Assembly: GCF_034702125.1 (NCBI RefSeq)
Contig: NC_085866.1
Location: forward strand, 20,481,815 to 20,545,814
DNA from: Engraulis encrasicolus
Lineage: Eukaryota > Chordata > Actinopteri > Clupeiformes > Engraulidae
DNA: 64,000 nt
Direction: 5' to 3'
Below, one piece after another: positions 1 through 56,026 of this stretch (position 1 is its first letter; every line of letters begins with the position of its first letter). The notes beneath the pieces are model-generated. The model saw nothing but the letters and a program-made list of their open reading frames with translations, had not been told where the DNA came from and ran no database searches. Made by a program: the position numbers and the translations under genes.

Positions 1-2127
1 GATCCAGTTTCCAAAGGCGCGGTACGTCCGTCTGGAAATGGGGATTGCAGTCCACGTTTCTCTCGTCCTCGAGAGTTTGGGGCTGCAAAAGTCTTTGTTG
101 TTGCGGCTTCGAGATTCTTCGGTTGAATCCCAAATGCAAGAAGTTTGTTCCACGGAGGCGTGCGTGGATATTTTCTCGCAGTGAACTCGCCTTTAGTTCA
201 CAGTGTCCGGATGAAAGTCTTAAGATATGACCAGGCAAGACCTTAGACTTGAAGTGAGGAATTCTTTGCAAAGTGTGTGTAAGATGAACTCAGCAGTCTA
301 TGTTTGTTATTCGGCCAAATATCAAACAATACTTTGTCCAAAATTGCGCAAGTTGCTCTATACGTCTCGCCCGACCAGCAGCCAAAACTAGAGTGACGAA
401 CAATGGTCCCTGGGGAACACTTCACGTGTGGCCAGGTGATTGTGGGTGGGGCTTTGGTCACAGCGCCTCCGAAAGGAGGTGGACTGAGAACAACATGGCA
501 GGGACCCTGGGCCAGCCATTTGGTGATCAGAGGGGAAGTAAATCTTTTACTAATGATTATTGATGACCTTCGTCTCAATCATCATCAGTTTGAGTCACAT
601 GATTCTCATAACTTTGTCACGAGTTTCTCTGCGTAGAGAAGTGGCAGGAATTGTACCTACAGTGACATTATCAATCAAATCAGATTCTCCTCAATGAGCA
701 GATCACAAAAAGAGTACTAAAAGTCTTCCGGTGAAAGAAAAGTAGAAGAAAGAAAAGAAGAAGCTAGGGGTGTTCTTCACAAAAAAAACACACACTGGCA
801 CTGAGACACCAAGGAAAGACTTAAAAGAACAAAAATACTTCTTAAGTGTTGTAACATGATGAAGCCTTGGAGTCTTTTGTTGTTTTATCTGAAGTTTCGT
901 TTCCCAAGAGCACCAATTATGCCCAAGTCAATGAAGTGCTCATTGAGGAACATTTGCTTGCAACAAAGGCTGTTTTTCGTACCGTATTTGTTTGCTCCAA
1001 ACCTCCATTAAAAGTCAAGTCTGACCTTGGAACAGTAACAAAGAAATGTCTGATGTTAACTTTTGACAAAATCTATGAATCATTATGAAAAACTGTAATA
1101 TTACTGTACTATCTTTAGATAACCCGAAGACAAATAAAACACTGAAATATAATGAACATTGTAAAAATCTCTCATAAAAGTGGTCAGAACCATGGGCAGC
1201 CAGCATATTGTGGCTTTAAAAAAATCATTCACAAGTGATCAAAAGATTTTAAATCCTTCATATAAATAAATAAAAAAGTTGTACCTGTCAGAGACATTTG
1301 GTAGGTACTGTGAAGGATTTAATCTCTGAAAAAAAAAACATCAAAAGAGTTAAAGTAGAAAAGCATTTTAATGTATATTATAGGACAGCCTCCAGTCTTT
1401 CTCACATGATGATGTTACATGGTCCTGGACGCTAGGGTCCTGGGAAGGAAGTTCCTCTCTGCCATCTCTTGTCCAAACGAGGGAAAACTTGTAATGAAGG
1501 GGCACCGTTTGACATTGTGGCCCCCTGAAAGACAAACATTTTGGGCAGCCCAATCGTATCATATAGTCCTCCGTTTGAAGCTCTAGGCCCCCTGAATCGC
1601 CCCAATTCACCTACAGTACTTAGCAGTGCCCCTTTGATGTTGTACTTCCGAAAACAAAATGTACAAAATAAATAAATTATAAAAGGACCCATCTCCGTCT
1701 AAGCACTTTCATCGGTAGTCTTCCGGACACAGGTCTCTCAGGCCTTTTGCCACGTGGGGATAGAATCTTACTCTTTTACATTGTGGTAAGAGTAGAGGGA
1801 CATTTGATAGGCAATATAACTGCTCTAAAGTGGTTGGGCCCTATCGCTTGCTCCTTCAATCTGATAGGATGATGAGATTCTGGGAGTTTCAGTTGATGGA
1901 AATGGAGGTCTCTGGAGACTTGCCTCTGATGCAGTGCTGTGCAGCTAAGCAACCTAGCCTTTTCCTCTTACAAAAAGGTGCCACATCACCACCCACACAC
2001 ATGGCCCAAGGCCTAAGATGACGTATGCTAGGACAGGCTAGCAACTCATGCTCTTCTGCCACACCGCAAAATGAACTAAGAACACAAGAAAAAAAAAGTT
2101 TTTCAACATGTGTCCTGTTAAAATCGC
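1..2127. other. Sequence downstream of cacna1s, no gene recognised
   Basis: Possible extended 3' UTR and intergenic DNA. No open frame on either strand resembles a known protein and no tandem repeat stands out. Human KIF21B lies on this side of CACNA1S, but I see no kinesin exon here. Confidence 0.5.
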
Positions 2128-2133
2128 TTTATT
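2128..2133 (-). promoter_or_regulatory. cacna1s: Candidate cacna1s polyadenylation signal (AATAAA)
   Basis: An exact AATAAA on the minus strand about 395 nt after the stop codon. It would give a 3' UTR of roughly 0.4 kb. Other AATAAA words lie further on, so the true site needs transcript data. Confidence 0.5.
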
Positions 2134-2526
2134 TCATGTTGAATGATTAGTTACTCAGAGGTTATTACTAAAAGTGTGCTTGGATAGATTGATTCTGGCT
2201 TAACAATGACTACCATAAGTCATTCAGTAAGTCTGGCCTAGCCGTAACTGGTGTGATTTTTTTTCTAAGTGCATGCAGCACCAAGTAAAACTTAAATAAT
2301 GCACTGGATGTTACCTGCACAATAAGTCTCAAGTAAAAAGTAAAATGACATGACATTGACATCAAGTGTAGGAGATGTAGCACATGATCACACGGTGTCA
2401 TGATGTCATCACAGCATCATGTTGAGTCACATGATGGCGTCCTGTCACTGTACTGTAAGTAACGTCACGTCACGTCATCATAGGCCACATGCCAAAGGTG
2501 GTCACATGTGTGTTTTTCTGCTGGCC

Positions 2527-46528
<44,002 letters not shown>

Positions 46529-47183
46529 TTTGTCCACTCCTCAATCTTCTCGCTCACACTCCCTCCCGATCCACACTCCGTAGTAGACAGCAATGCAATG
46601 CAAGGGGTTACTTGATTCCACCACAAAAAAGAGGTTTTCCACACCCCACAAACAATGTGGAATTTTCCACAAAAAATAGGATCAAAAAATCTCTCTCTTG
46701 AGGTGTTATCCAAGTTTCTCAAATCCAAATGACCTCTCCGAAACACCACCACACTTGAGCTGTAGAGTCCTTCTTCTGTTACTGTCACTGTATGTCCTCA
46801 GTTACATATGTTCCACCTACTCCGTGACCATGTTTCAAACGACGCTCCTTCCTTACGTAGTTTATCGATCGCCAGTTCCTTTGCCACTGCTTGCCTGTTT
46901 GCTTAGTTACCACAACACCGCAACCACTACTACCATTACTACTACTGCTGCTACTACACAGACCCGTCCCCACCACTTCCAGCCACTACCTTCCGCTGCC
47001 CTGCTCTTTCTGGGGCAAAGCAAAAGCTCCCTGGCTGTCTCCCCCGTCTTGGCCCTGTGGTGCTTTCCCCCACAGTAAAAAATACCCCCCAAGCAATGCA
47101 GAGCAATGCACAGCAGAGCAGAGCAGAGCAGGCTGGGCAGGGGGAGAAATTAGAGGAGAGAGAGAGGAGGTGATGGGGTGGAG

Positions 47184-47208
47184 CAGTTGGCCTCAGGTTT
47201 AAATATAG
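47184..47208 (-). promoter_or_regulatory. cacna1s: Candidate muscle promoter: MEF2/TATA-like A/T box and E-box
   Basis: On the minus strand 47199-47208 reads CTATATTTAA, an exact match to the MEF2 consensus YTAWWWWTAR and also TATA-like. An E-box (CANNTG) is at 47184-47189, 10 bp away. Both lie about 0.67 kb upstream of the cacna1s ATG. Paired MEF2 and E-box sites are typical of skeletal-muscle promoters. The function is inferred. Confidence 0.35.
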
Positions 47209-47519
47209 ACAGACAGTGAGCCACAGGCCATGCTTGGGGTTGGAGCAGTGAGTGGGGTGGTGTGGGAATGGGGCAGGGGTGCGGTGGGGGTCCGTGGGGT
47301 TGGGGGCTCCGGGTAGTATGAGGTGGAAGGGTGAATTGGTGGGGGGTCAGAATTGGGGTTGGGGTGGCTGAAGGTGGGGGTGGAGAGAGAGGGGGGGAGG
47401 GAAAGGGAGAGAGGGGTATTGGTGAGGGAGGGGGTTATAGATTGGGGGGGGGGCTGTTTTAGAGTCGGGTGTGTACTGTGTACTGTAGGTGGTATGGGGT
47501 GGCTGGTGTAGGAGTAAAA

Positions 47520-47663
47520 GGAGTGCAAGGGTACTGGAGTGTGTGTGTGTGTTAGTGTGTATGGGGCGTGGGCTTGGTGGTAGGCAGTCATTGTGGAGGG
47601 GAGTAAGTGAACTGGTGTATGTGTGTGTGTGTGTGGTAGTGCACTGCTGAGGTTTGTGTGTGT

Positions 47664-47696
<33 letters not shown>

Positions 47697-47860
47697 GTGG
47701 TAGGTACTTATGGTGGGAAGTGTGTACTGTATGTGTACGTGTACGTGTGTGTGTTTGTGTGTGTGTGTTGTGCATGCATGTGTGCTGGTAGTGCACTGCT
47801 GTAGTGGTGTGCGTGTGAGTTCTATGGTGGGATGGGAGGTGTGTGTGTGTGTGTGGGTTT
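47520..47860. repeat. GT-rich region upstream of cacna1s
   Basis: Degenerate GTGTGTG and GTGGTAGTGCACTGCTG words. No coding sign. Confidence 0.8.
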
Positions 47861-48057
47861 GGGTTAGGGGTGGTAGGGCAGTCTCCTGAAGCTGCAGAAA
47901 ACAAGAGGCCAACCTACCGCAGCTGTCATGGGGGCCACCATCACCACCACCAGCAGGACTGGACTGGCCATCTGGCATAGCGGGCATTTCCAGGTGGGCC
48001 CCGCACCCTTGTGGGCCCCTATTTTCAGAAATGTAAAAAATTAAAAAAATACAATTT

Positions 48058-48172
48058 TGGCCGCGGCCATCCGGTAGGGCACTCGCCTGCCGTGCGGCTG
48101 ACCCGGGTTCACTTCCTGTCGACCTCTCATACTGTCCTGTCCACAATTAAGTCTAAAAAGACCAAAAAACTA
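48058..48172 (+). mobile_element. tRNA-derived SINE with internal deletion
   Basis: Has the head (CACTCGCCTGCCGTGCGGCT) and tail of the family. The central CCCGGGTCCTTTGCCGACCC stretch is missing, so GGGTTCA joins directly to CTTCCTGTCGACC. Confidence 0.75.
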
Positions 48173-49003
48173 TCTTTAAGAAAAAGAAAAGAAAAGAAAA
48201 TAGGGTCCCACAAAGGTGCGAGGCCCACTGATGAGTCAGTTCTGCGTTGGTTATTATGAGGGGCCCCTTAAAGCCAAAAGTGCCCGGGCCCTATTTCTTT
48301 CCCAGTCCAGCCAACACACATCATCGACACAGATGACGGACTAATCTCTCTGGCACGAGCTCGGGCATTTAAATGGGGGGGTGGTGGGTGGTGGGTACAC
48401 ACCAAGGCCATGACGCTGCAGATACATCAGGGTGGGGTGGGGTGGGGAGAGTGGAGGGGACGGGGGGAATAAATGTTTATTATAGACGTTGACTGGTGTT
48501 TCCGAGTATGTGGGTGAATTGGGGGAGTTCCAGAGGACCTACAGGTGCAGGTGCTAACTAACCAACACATGAGTGCACCATCCAGAATTATCTCTGTGAC
48601 GGACAAAAGGTGTCAGATCTCGGGCTCAGAAAGTAAAACTCTCTTGTTATGTCGGTCAGCTTCGTCCAAAAGCCATTGGATAGAGCAGATTGCAAGTCAA
48701 GTCACCTGTGAAGTCACTAGTCATCTGTTAGCAGTCATCCGCTGGAAGGAAAATGGTAAAGGTAGAAATGGGATGGTGTAGGCATTGTCCCAAATGTAAT
48801 CTTTTCAGAAATATTTACTAAGTAATAAACTAATATTTGATGGTAGTGGAATATACTCGTGAAAAAGATAACATTTGTGAATGGGCAGCATAAATTCTGG
48901 AAGTGGCTAACAAAAAAGTCCCTTTTAACGGATTTTAGTCATATGATAGTATGTTGTTTGGTCTGATGGTCTGTCTGTCGGTCAGCATAGTTTTGCTTTC
49001 TTG

Positions 49004-49172
49004 AGGCCCTGCCGTGACCAACCAGTAGGGCACTCGGCTACCATTCGGGCGACCTGGGTCCGATTCCCGGCCCGGGTCATTTTCCGACCCCTCTCCATCT
49101 CTCTCCCCATTCGCTTCCTGTCCACCTCTCAAACTGTCCTGTCAAATAAAGTCGTAAAAGACCAAAAAAAAT
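49004..49172 (+). mobile_element. tRNA-derived SINE, full length
   Basis: Head CCCTGCCGTGACCAACCAGT, box-B variant GGTCCGATTCCC, body and AATAAAGTCGTAAAAGACC tail. It ends 34 bp before the 4.5-kb inverted-arm element. Confidence 0.8.
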
Positions 49173-50184
49173 GTTTAAAAAAAAGTTTTGCTTTCTTGAG
49201 TGTTTGTCTAGTCACCAGAGGGGGGTCACGCGCACCCCCTGTACTTGTTGTCGAAACCTATTTTTTTAGACTCCTCCATATGTCTAATTTACAATAAGAG
49301 ATGTTAGCATTGCTGCAAATTGTCCCATGGGTGTTTTTCAGGGCTCATCTTGGAAACTGTGCAATAGCGATTTATACAATTCTGTCATTTGACTATTCAC
49401 ATAACTTTTGAACCAGACATGGTACAAAGACAAATGAGACCACTTTTCCATATAATTCTAGCATGGGGAATTGATTGGAAGGGTCAATAGGTTCATAAAA
49501 ACATGTTTAGACTACTTTCTAGGAGAAAAATGACTAAAATGTATCAAATATTCTAGAAATTCTGACAGGAACTAGTGTGTAGATTTTCAAAAATGGTGTA
49601 AAGATGACATTCATTGCAAGCATTTATGACTAGAAACATTCTTTAACTTGAGGTGACTACCATACATGCTGTCATTAACATTAAAACATCCCTGCCACCT
49701 TTTAAGGCTATGCTTAGTCATGGTTGATGCGAAAAGCATAATATTAGCAATCAGATGCATTGATGACTTGACCCTTCCAAAGCATCCAAAAACAGATTTT
49801 CAGTGGTTTACAATAGTATCAGAAGTACTTAGACAGAAACAGACTTCATAATGATGGTATAAGGGCCTGGTATCCACACATGGGGCCTATGCTTTCTGAG
49901 CAGAACCGTAGGGAGCAATTTGCATAAACAAGAGGACATCAAAATTACATATTCACCATCGGCACCGTTCATAAAAGATGTTGCAGGTAGCATAACATTC
50001 TCCATGTTCTCTCCAACCTTTGTCATGTCTGTCACATATCGTCAGTGTGAACCTGCTCTCATCTATGAAAAGCACAGGGAACCAATGGTGAATGTGCCAG
50101 TCTTTATGTTATCTGGTATTTGCAAATTGCTCCCTACAGTGCTGCTTTGTAGGACTAGGCCCCACTTGTGGACACCAGACCCTC

Positions 50185-50325
50185 ATACCCTTCAAATGAA
50201 ATCATTCTCATCATCCTGGACCTCTCTGGAGCTTTTGACACAGTCTCTAACACCATCCTCTTAGAATGGCTTTCTGAGTTCACTGGATTATGGATCAACT
50301 GGATTGATGCTCATCTTGGATTTAT
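50185..50325 (+). pseudogene. Reverse-transcriptase fragment of a LINE (plus strand)
   Basis: The frame IILIILDLSGAFDTVSNTIL then LEWLSEF resembles the LLDLSAAFDTVDHxILL block of fish LINE reverse transcriptases. It runs into a CA repeat. Fragmentary and not functional. Confidence 0.6.
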
Positions 50326-50327
50326 CA

Positions 50328-50330
<3 letters not shown>

Positions 50331-50376
<46 letters not shown>

Positions 50377-50444
50377 CACACGCACACGCACACGCACACG
50401 CACACGCACACGCACACGCACACGCACACACACACACACACACA
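50331..50444. repeat. (CA)n and (CACACG)n microsatellite
   Basis: A pure CA run, then about ten CACACG units, then CA again. It cuts the reverse-transcriptase fragment. Confidence 0.95.
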
Positions 50445-50989
50445 GCAAAGCAACATTGGGTGTTTTGAAAGTCACTAAATAAATACTGTAGAATTGTTAT
50501 TGCTCCTGAGCATTTGAGCATTTGACATTAGTGGCCTAAAAAGCTGATTTTTGCAGGGCTCTGGCAATCCCACTGCTGGGTTGTAAGCCATCCTATGGCC
50601 TCCTCCATGTCCCTTGGTGTACTGACATGTCTCCTGACATATCTTGCATGTTCTGGACATTGTGCTGAAGAACACACCAAACTGTCTTGCCACAGCACAC
50701 ATAGATGATTGGATATGTAGCACTAGCTGAGCAAATGTTCATGATGGGTGGTGAAGCACTTACCCATTCCAGTTTACACAGGAAGCAATGGCATTAATGG
50801 GCTTCATCAGTGACAAAGGGTTGGTGTCCCAGTAGAGAACCTCGCCCATGCATCTCTCCAGGGATTTTCTGTAGTTCACTCTCTCTACACCAGTAACAAA
50901 CCCAGTGATGGGTGAAGAGTGTGAAGGGTGTTGGGCGTGCCCTGGGTATTTGGTTGTTGTGTCTGTACCACATTTACAATGTCAACCTC

Positions 50990-51290
50990 TTTCCTGAGTC
51001 TCATCACCCCATGGCGAGGATATCCACCAGAGCTGTGTCATCTGCAAACTTCCAAAGAGGATTGGTGCTAAAGGTTGTTTTGCACTGATGACTGAGCACA
51101 CAACCTTGGGCCCTGTGCTGAGAGTCATGATGAATAAGGTTATTGGAATTTGGTGCTTGCCTAAAGAAGTCTTGAAGCAAGTTGCAGAGGCTGGTGTTGA
51201 TACCCAGATTGTACAGTCTGTAGATGAGGTACTGGTGCTGAATGCTGAATTGCAATCCATGGCCAGCATCCTCATATGTCAAGAGCATTC
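50990..51290 (-). pseudogene. Reverse-transcriptase fragment of a LINE (minus strand)
   Basis: Reads YRLYNLGINTSLCNLLQDFF, then a shifted stretch with QGCVLS and KFADDTALV, which match the QGCVLSPxL and FADDTxxV blocks of fish LINE reverse transcriptases. Internal deletions and frameshifts are evident. It lies inside the 4.5-kb element. Confidence 0.65.
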
Positions 51291-51949
51291 TCTCATATTA
51301 TTTTTTTTGTACAGATGGATTAGGGCTGGAAGGACGGGAGATATCACCTCCTCTGTGGGATATTTGGCTGAGTATACAATGTGAACAAGAAGAGGGTAGA
51401 TGGATGGATTTGTTTTTGGATGTGCAACATTACTAGCCCTTCAAAGCATTTCATGATGCATGCGTCAGGATAGGAATGATTTCTTTGGCACAACTTTGAT
51501 GGTGGCCGCTTTAAAACATGATGGGATCATGGCTTGTTGGTAAAGAGAGTGTTTAACAACTTGTCTGGGCCAGTTGGTTTTCATGGGTTGATTATGGCAG
51601 ACACAGAGTCTGACACAAACAGTCTGACACAGACACAGTGTTTCTCACTGATGCCTGGAGAGAATGGTGGTCAAATCCAAAGCTTTCATTTTAATATTAA
51701 ATCAGAGTGCATCCTAGGGGGTACACTAATTAGCTGGTTTAGGTTAGAGGTATATCATCTGGAGCCTGGACCCCTAATGTTCTTTACTAAAGGATAACAA
51801 TAGGCATATATATTAGCAGGTTTACCACTCATTGTTGGTTAACAGTCTGGTTTATCATTTAACCATGTTCTCAGTATACCCCCTTAATGGCTTAATGTTG
51901 CTATATACTCAGAGTTCGGAGTATTTGTTGTGTCTTTTATTATGCTTGT

Positions 51950-52104
51950 GATGGAGTGACCATCACTAGGGTTTTGGGTGTGTTCTGACTAACATGCCAA
52001 AGAGCCTGGCTCTTTGGTGTAGCAGTCAGAGCCTCAGTTTACTACTCCGGAAGGTCTGGGTTCGAGTCCCCGGCTGGGCAACTCTACTCCCCTTCGCTTC
52101 AAAT
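51950..52104 (+). mobile_element. tRNA-like SINE, direct-repeat copy 1
   Basis: GATGGAGTGACCATCACTAG, TTGGTGTAGCAGTCAGAGCC (box A-like) and GGGTTCGAGTCCCCGGCTGG (box B). Repeated in the same orientation at 52327. Confidence 0.7.
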
Positions 52105-52326
52105 GGTGTCAGAAGTGGGATGGCTACCATGAGGCCATCGGAAGCGTACCCATTATTTGTGAGCCGTAATTGCAGGTGAGGGACCCCCAGGATTGGTGAC
52201 CCCAGTGATGGGTGAAGCATTGATGATGGGGCACACTGGATGGGAGAAGCATGATGGGCAGTTGCGTGAGGGACACCATGAGTGTGTGAAGCGCACGGGT
52301 GCGCTTCCAGAAGGGGAAGGCAGTGT

Positions 52327-52477
52327 GATGGAGTGACCATCACTAGGGTTGTGGGTGTGTTCTGACTGACATGCCAACGAGCCTGGCTCTTTGGTGTAGC
52401 GGTCAAAGCCCCAGCTTACTACCCCAGAAAGTCTGGGTTTGAGTCCCGGCTGGGCAACTCTACTCCCCTTCGCTACA
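52327..52477 (+). mobile_element. tRNA-like SINE, direct-repeat copy 2
   Basis: Second copy of the 51950 unit with a few substitutions. The 220 bp between the copies has repeated GATGGG/GGTGAAGC words. Confidence 0.7.
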
Positions 52478-53786
52478 ATGCTATTGCTACAGGTGTTTGG
52501 GCATGTTGTGTTACCATGGAAATTGGGGTGGCTTCTTCTGGTAAATTACAGCAATGTGCAGGAGCTGGCTGGTGTGTTGCATGTTTTAAAGCAATAAAGG
52601 GTGAATTTGTTTGCGAGAAATGATATGCATTGTGCTGCCAACACCACTTCAAGGAGTTAGGAAATACCAAATGAAAGTATTCTGATTCTAAATCTTCAGA
52701 ATTGCTGGAAAGTGGGAATTTTACATTGTTGTTAGCGGTATACAGTAATGCAATTACTCAGAACATGAACTGATCAAGTCAGAAACATGGGGTAAAACAC
52801 CTATATTGATATTATTATCTGTATTGGCTACACAAGATTCTGAGCCTACACATGGCAGTTTTTTTCACCAATTTCGATCTTAGAATTAAATTCAATAAGA
52901 TTATTTTATGTAGCTAATGGACTTCCTCAATATCAACATTTATTCAGAATTACTTACCCATCAAGTAAGCATGGTATTAAGAATATTATATTATCACAAT
53001 ACATATCAAACATCACTATTCCTGGTCATTGTATGGTAATTTTCAGACAATGCTCATTTTGTGGGCCTGGTGGCAGCCATCTTGAAATTGAGGCCTTTCT
53101 TGTCACCAAAAACGGGGTAAACATTTATTATGTTCTAAGTACTTCTGATACTATTGTAAACCACTGAAAAATCTGTTTTTGGATGCTTTGGAAGGGTCAA
53201 GTCATCAATGCATCTGATTGCTAATATTATGCTTTTCGCATCAACCATGACTAAGCATAGCCTTAAAAGGTGGCAGGGATGTTTTAATGTTAATGACAGC
53301 ATGTTTGGTAGTCACCTTGAGTCAAAGAATGTTTCTAGTCATAAATACTTGCAATGAATGTCATCTTTACACCATTTTTGAAAATCTACACACTAGTTCC
53401 TGTCAGAATTTCTAGAATATTTGATACATTTTAGTCATTTTCTCCTAGAAAGTAGTCTAAACATGTTTTTTACGAACCTAGTGACCCTTCCACTCAATTC
53501 CCCATGCTATAATTATATGGAAAAGAGGTCTCATTTGTCTTTGTACCATGTTTGGTTCAAAAGTTATGTGTGTATAAATCGCTATTGCACAGTTTCCAAG
53601 ATGAGCCCTGAAAAACACCCATGGGACAATTTGCAGCAATGCTAACATCTCTTATTGTAAATTAGACATATGGAGGAGTCTAAAAAAATAGGTTTCGACA
53701 ACAAGTACAGGGGGTGCGCGTGACCCCCCTCTGGTGACTAGACTATACTGACCTTGTTGTTTTCTAAAATCTGGAGTCCTCTGACC

Positions 53787-56018
53787 CAGGCACGTGCAGA
53801 CCATAGTTGCCCACGGTGCCCGAGCAACGGCCCTTTTGCCCACATTGGCTGATATTGCCCTTCCAAGGGAAGGTAAAATAATATGACAATTATAATTTCA
53901 TATTTCAATATCATTTGATTTCTTTATAATTCATAATTTTGATTGAAGTTTTGTACAATAAAGACTTAAGTCAGTCATACAAATTCATCAGACCCGTCGA
54001 GAATGGGCACGAGCGATGTGAGGTAGGTAGGCTACGTAACAACTCCGGTGGGGAGGGAGAAGGCACGCGACAGGCGCTTCGAGCGCCTATAAGACACACG
54101 AAAGATTTTGAAGATGCCTGGGTGTCGGCTAGAGCCCTACACACAGTCTACATATTAGGGTACAAAATATGCTCACAATCAACCTCTCTAATACAATGTT
54201 GAGTTTAGAACTTTTAGTTATCATACATCTGACATCTCACGTTTAGGTAGCAAAAAAACCCGACAGCCAGCTGTAGGAAAAATAAGCTAAGATTTCATGT
54301 TTCAACTGATTTGCTTTGCAATTCGTATTTTTGATTGAAGCTTCCTAAATTAAGTTTTCAAATTCAGATTCACCTGCACCTCGAGAGATAGGCAAAGGGA
54401 GGGGCAGCATGCGCGATGCGGGGGGCACGCGCAGCTCTACATGGGAGGGAGGGGGGAACAATGCATGCGACCAGGGCAGAGACGCAAAATATGTCGAAGA
54501 TGTAAGATGTCGTGGGAGTAGAAGCGACTGCCCTGACGGCCTGAGGTGAGCTGGAAACACAGCAGACTACACAGTATTAAACTGCTTGATCACAATTAAT
54601 GTCTCTTAAAGCCGATCTCGAGTTTAGGACGTTTGATCCTAAATAATCTGACAGCATGGGTGTGCCACGTTCAGATATTGGGGGAAAACGACAGCCAGCT
54701 AGCTTGCAGTCAATGTTTTACATGGCTCAGGTTGTTTTGTGGAAGGCTAACCCAACTAAGAAACATGCAGATGACATGTCGTTTTATCAAGCAAGAGAGA
54801 AGAACTTAAGGGGGTAGGCTAGCTAAAGGAAGCACATCTCTGCAGAGTTGGCTGCGAAAAAAAGAACAGGTGCAGGTGAGGCAGAGAATCTTTTTCAGGA
54901 TTGTAGAGGTTTGATCTTGGTGAGACCGCTAGGAAAGTGCTTTTTCTTACGCTGATATAGCCCATTCTCCGACCCAAAGATAGGCTACTGTTTCCACTGT
55001 CAATGTCCATGTAATTGAAATAAATCCACTCCACGTGATAACTGACGTTTACTGTTCTTCTCAAGACATAGGCCTACAAAATGTGCATGAACTAACTAAA
55101 ATATCTGTAATGAAAATAAAAGGTTATAAAGTCTGCGAGAAGCTCGGAGCTTCAGAGCAACATATGAGAACTGGTGCTCCCACGCCACGGTTCTTTGCGA
55201 TCTGAAATGAAAGCCGGCTCGTCAATTCTTAAAGCGACAGTACACATTTTTTTAATTTAGGCTACAAAAGACCCAACAAATGACCTAAACCTGTGAATTC
55301 TTATTGTTTTAGCTTTCCTATATAATATTCATCATTTTAATCATGGAATATGCATATTAATGACATTTCAAATTCAAATTAAATTATCTTTAATATAACT
55401 ATTTCTATTTATTATAACTTAAAGTCTACTTTGGCTGCTACAAGGATTATAAAGATGACAGTGGGTTAATTGATTAAGCATCCTCATATTTAGCCTATTA
55501 ATTTACTCATCATTTCATTTCATTTAAGATGAGGATGACTCAGAGCCACAGACCTCTGCACATAGGTCAGGTAGGCATAAGACTGATAATCTCTGTGACT
55601 GATACAGGTTTAAAAACTATCAAGGCTTTTTCTCATAATTTCATTTAATTTAGGGGCAGCCACATACCACACATGAGGAAATGTGGATCAGGAGACATTT
55701 AGGGCAGGTGGGCATAAGGCTGATCATCTCTGATATGATTAATAGGTAGGCCTACATGTTTAAAAACTAGCATGTTATATCATATGGTACGCATATTCAG
55801 GATACTATACAATAAAATAATATTAATAATTATGACAATAATATACTACTTCTACTAGGTACTACTAAAAATAATAATACCCATGGTGCAGTTTCCTAAA
55901 AATTCTGATGGCCGCTCATTGTTGATGTTTTTTTTGGGGGGGTGGGGTGGGGTGGGGGTGGGTTGCCCTTTCTTCAGGTTAGAGCAACTGCCCTTTGAAA
56001 TTCCTGTGCACGTCCCTG
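53787..56018. mobile_element. hAT-like element, 2.2 kb, with exact 8-bp target duplication
   Basis: The ends are CAGGCACGTGCA and, inverted at the right, CAGGGACGTGCA. They are flanked by CTCTGACC at 53779-53786 and 56019-56026, an exact 8-bp duplication as made by hAT transposases. The interior has no long frame. It holds imperfect internal repeats, for example about 55536-55600 and 55660-55740. Confidence 0.8.
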
Positions 56019-56026
56019 CTCTGACC

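Larger units (their letters stand above)
49206..53743. mobile_element. 4.5-kb element with about 0.6-kb terminal inverted repeats, non-autonomous
   Basis: The arms 49206-49833 and 53134-53743 are long inverted copies beginning GTCTAGTCACCAGAGGGGGG. Between them I see no intact transposase, only decayed retrotransposon pieces, a CA tract and tRNA-like SINE heads. A second, nested inverted pair is at about 49868-49925 and 50114-50172. No clear target duplication was found. The family is unknown. Confidence 0.8.

Noticed and set aside
1..2127. Possible neighbouring kif21b exons
   Set aside because: No motor, coiled-coil or WD-repeat signature could be read on either strand.
47199..48146. A 315-residue minus-strand open frame rich in Thr, His and Pro upstream of cacna1s
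   Set aside because: It runs through degenerate GT-rich repeats and a SINE, and shows no domain or family pattern.
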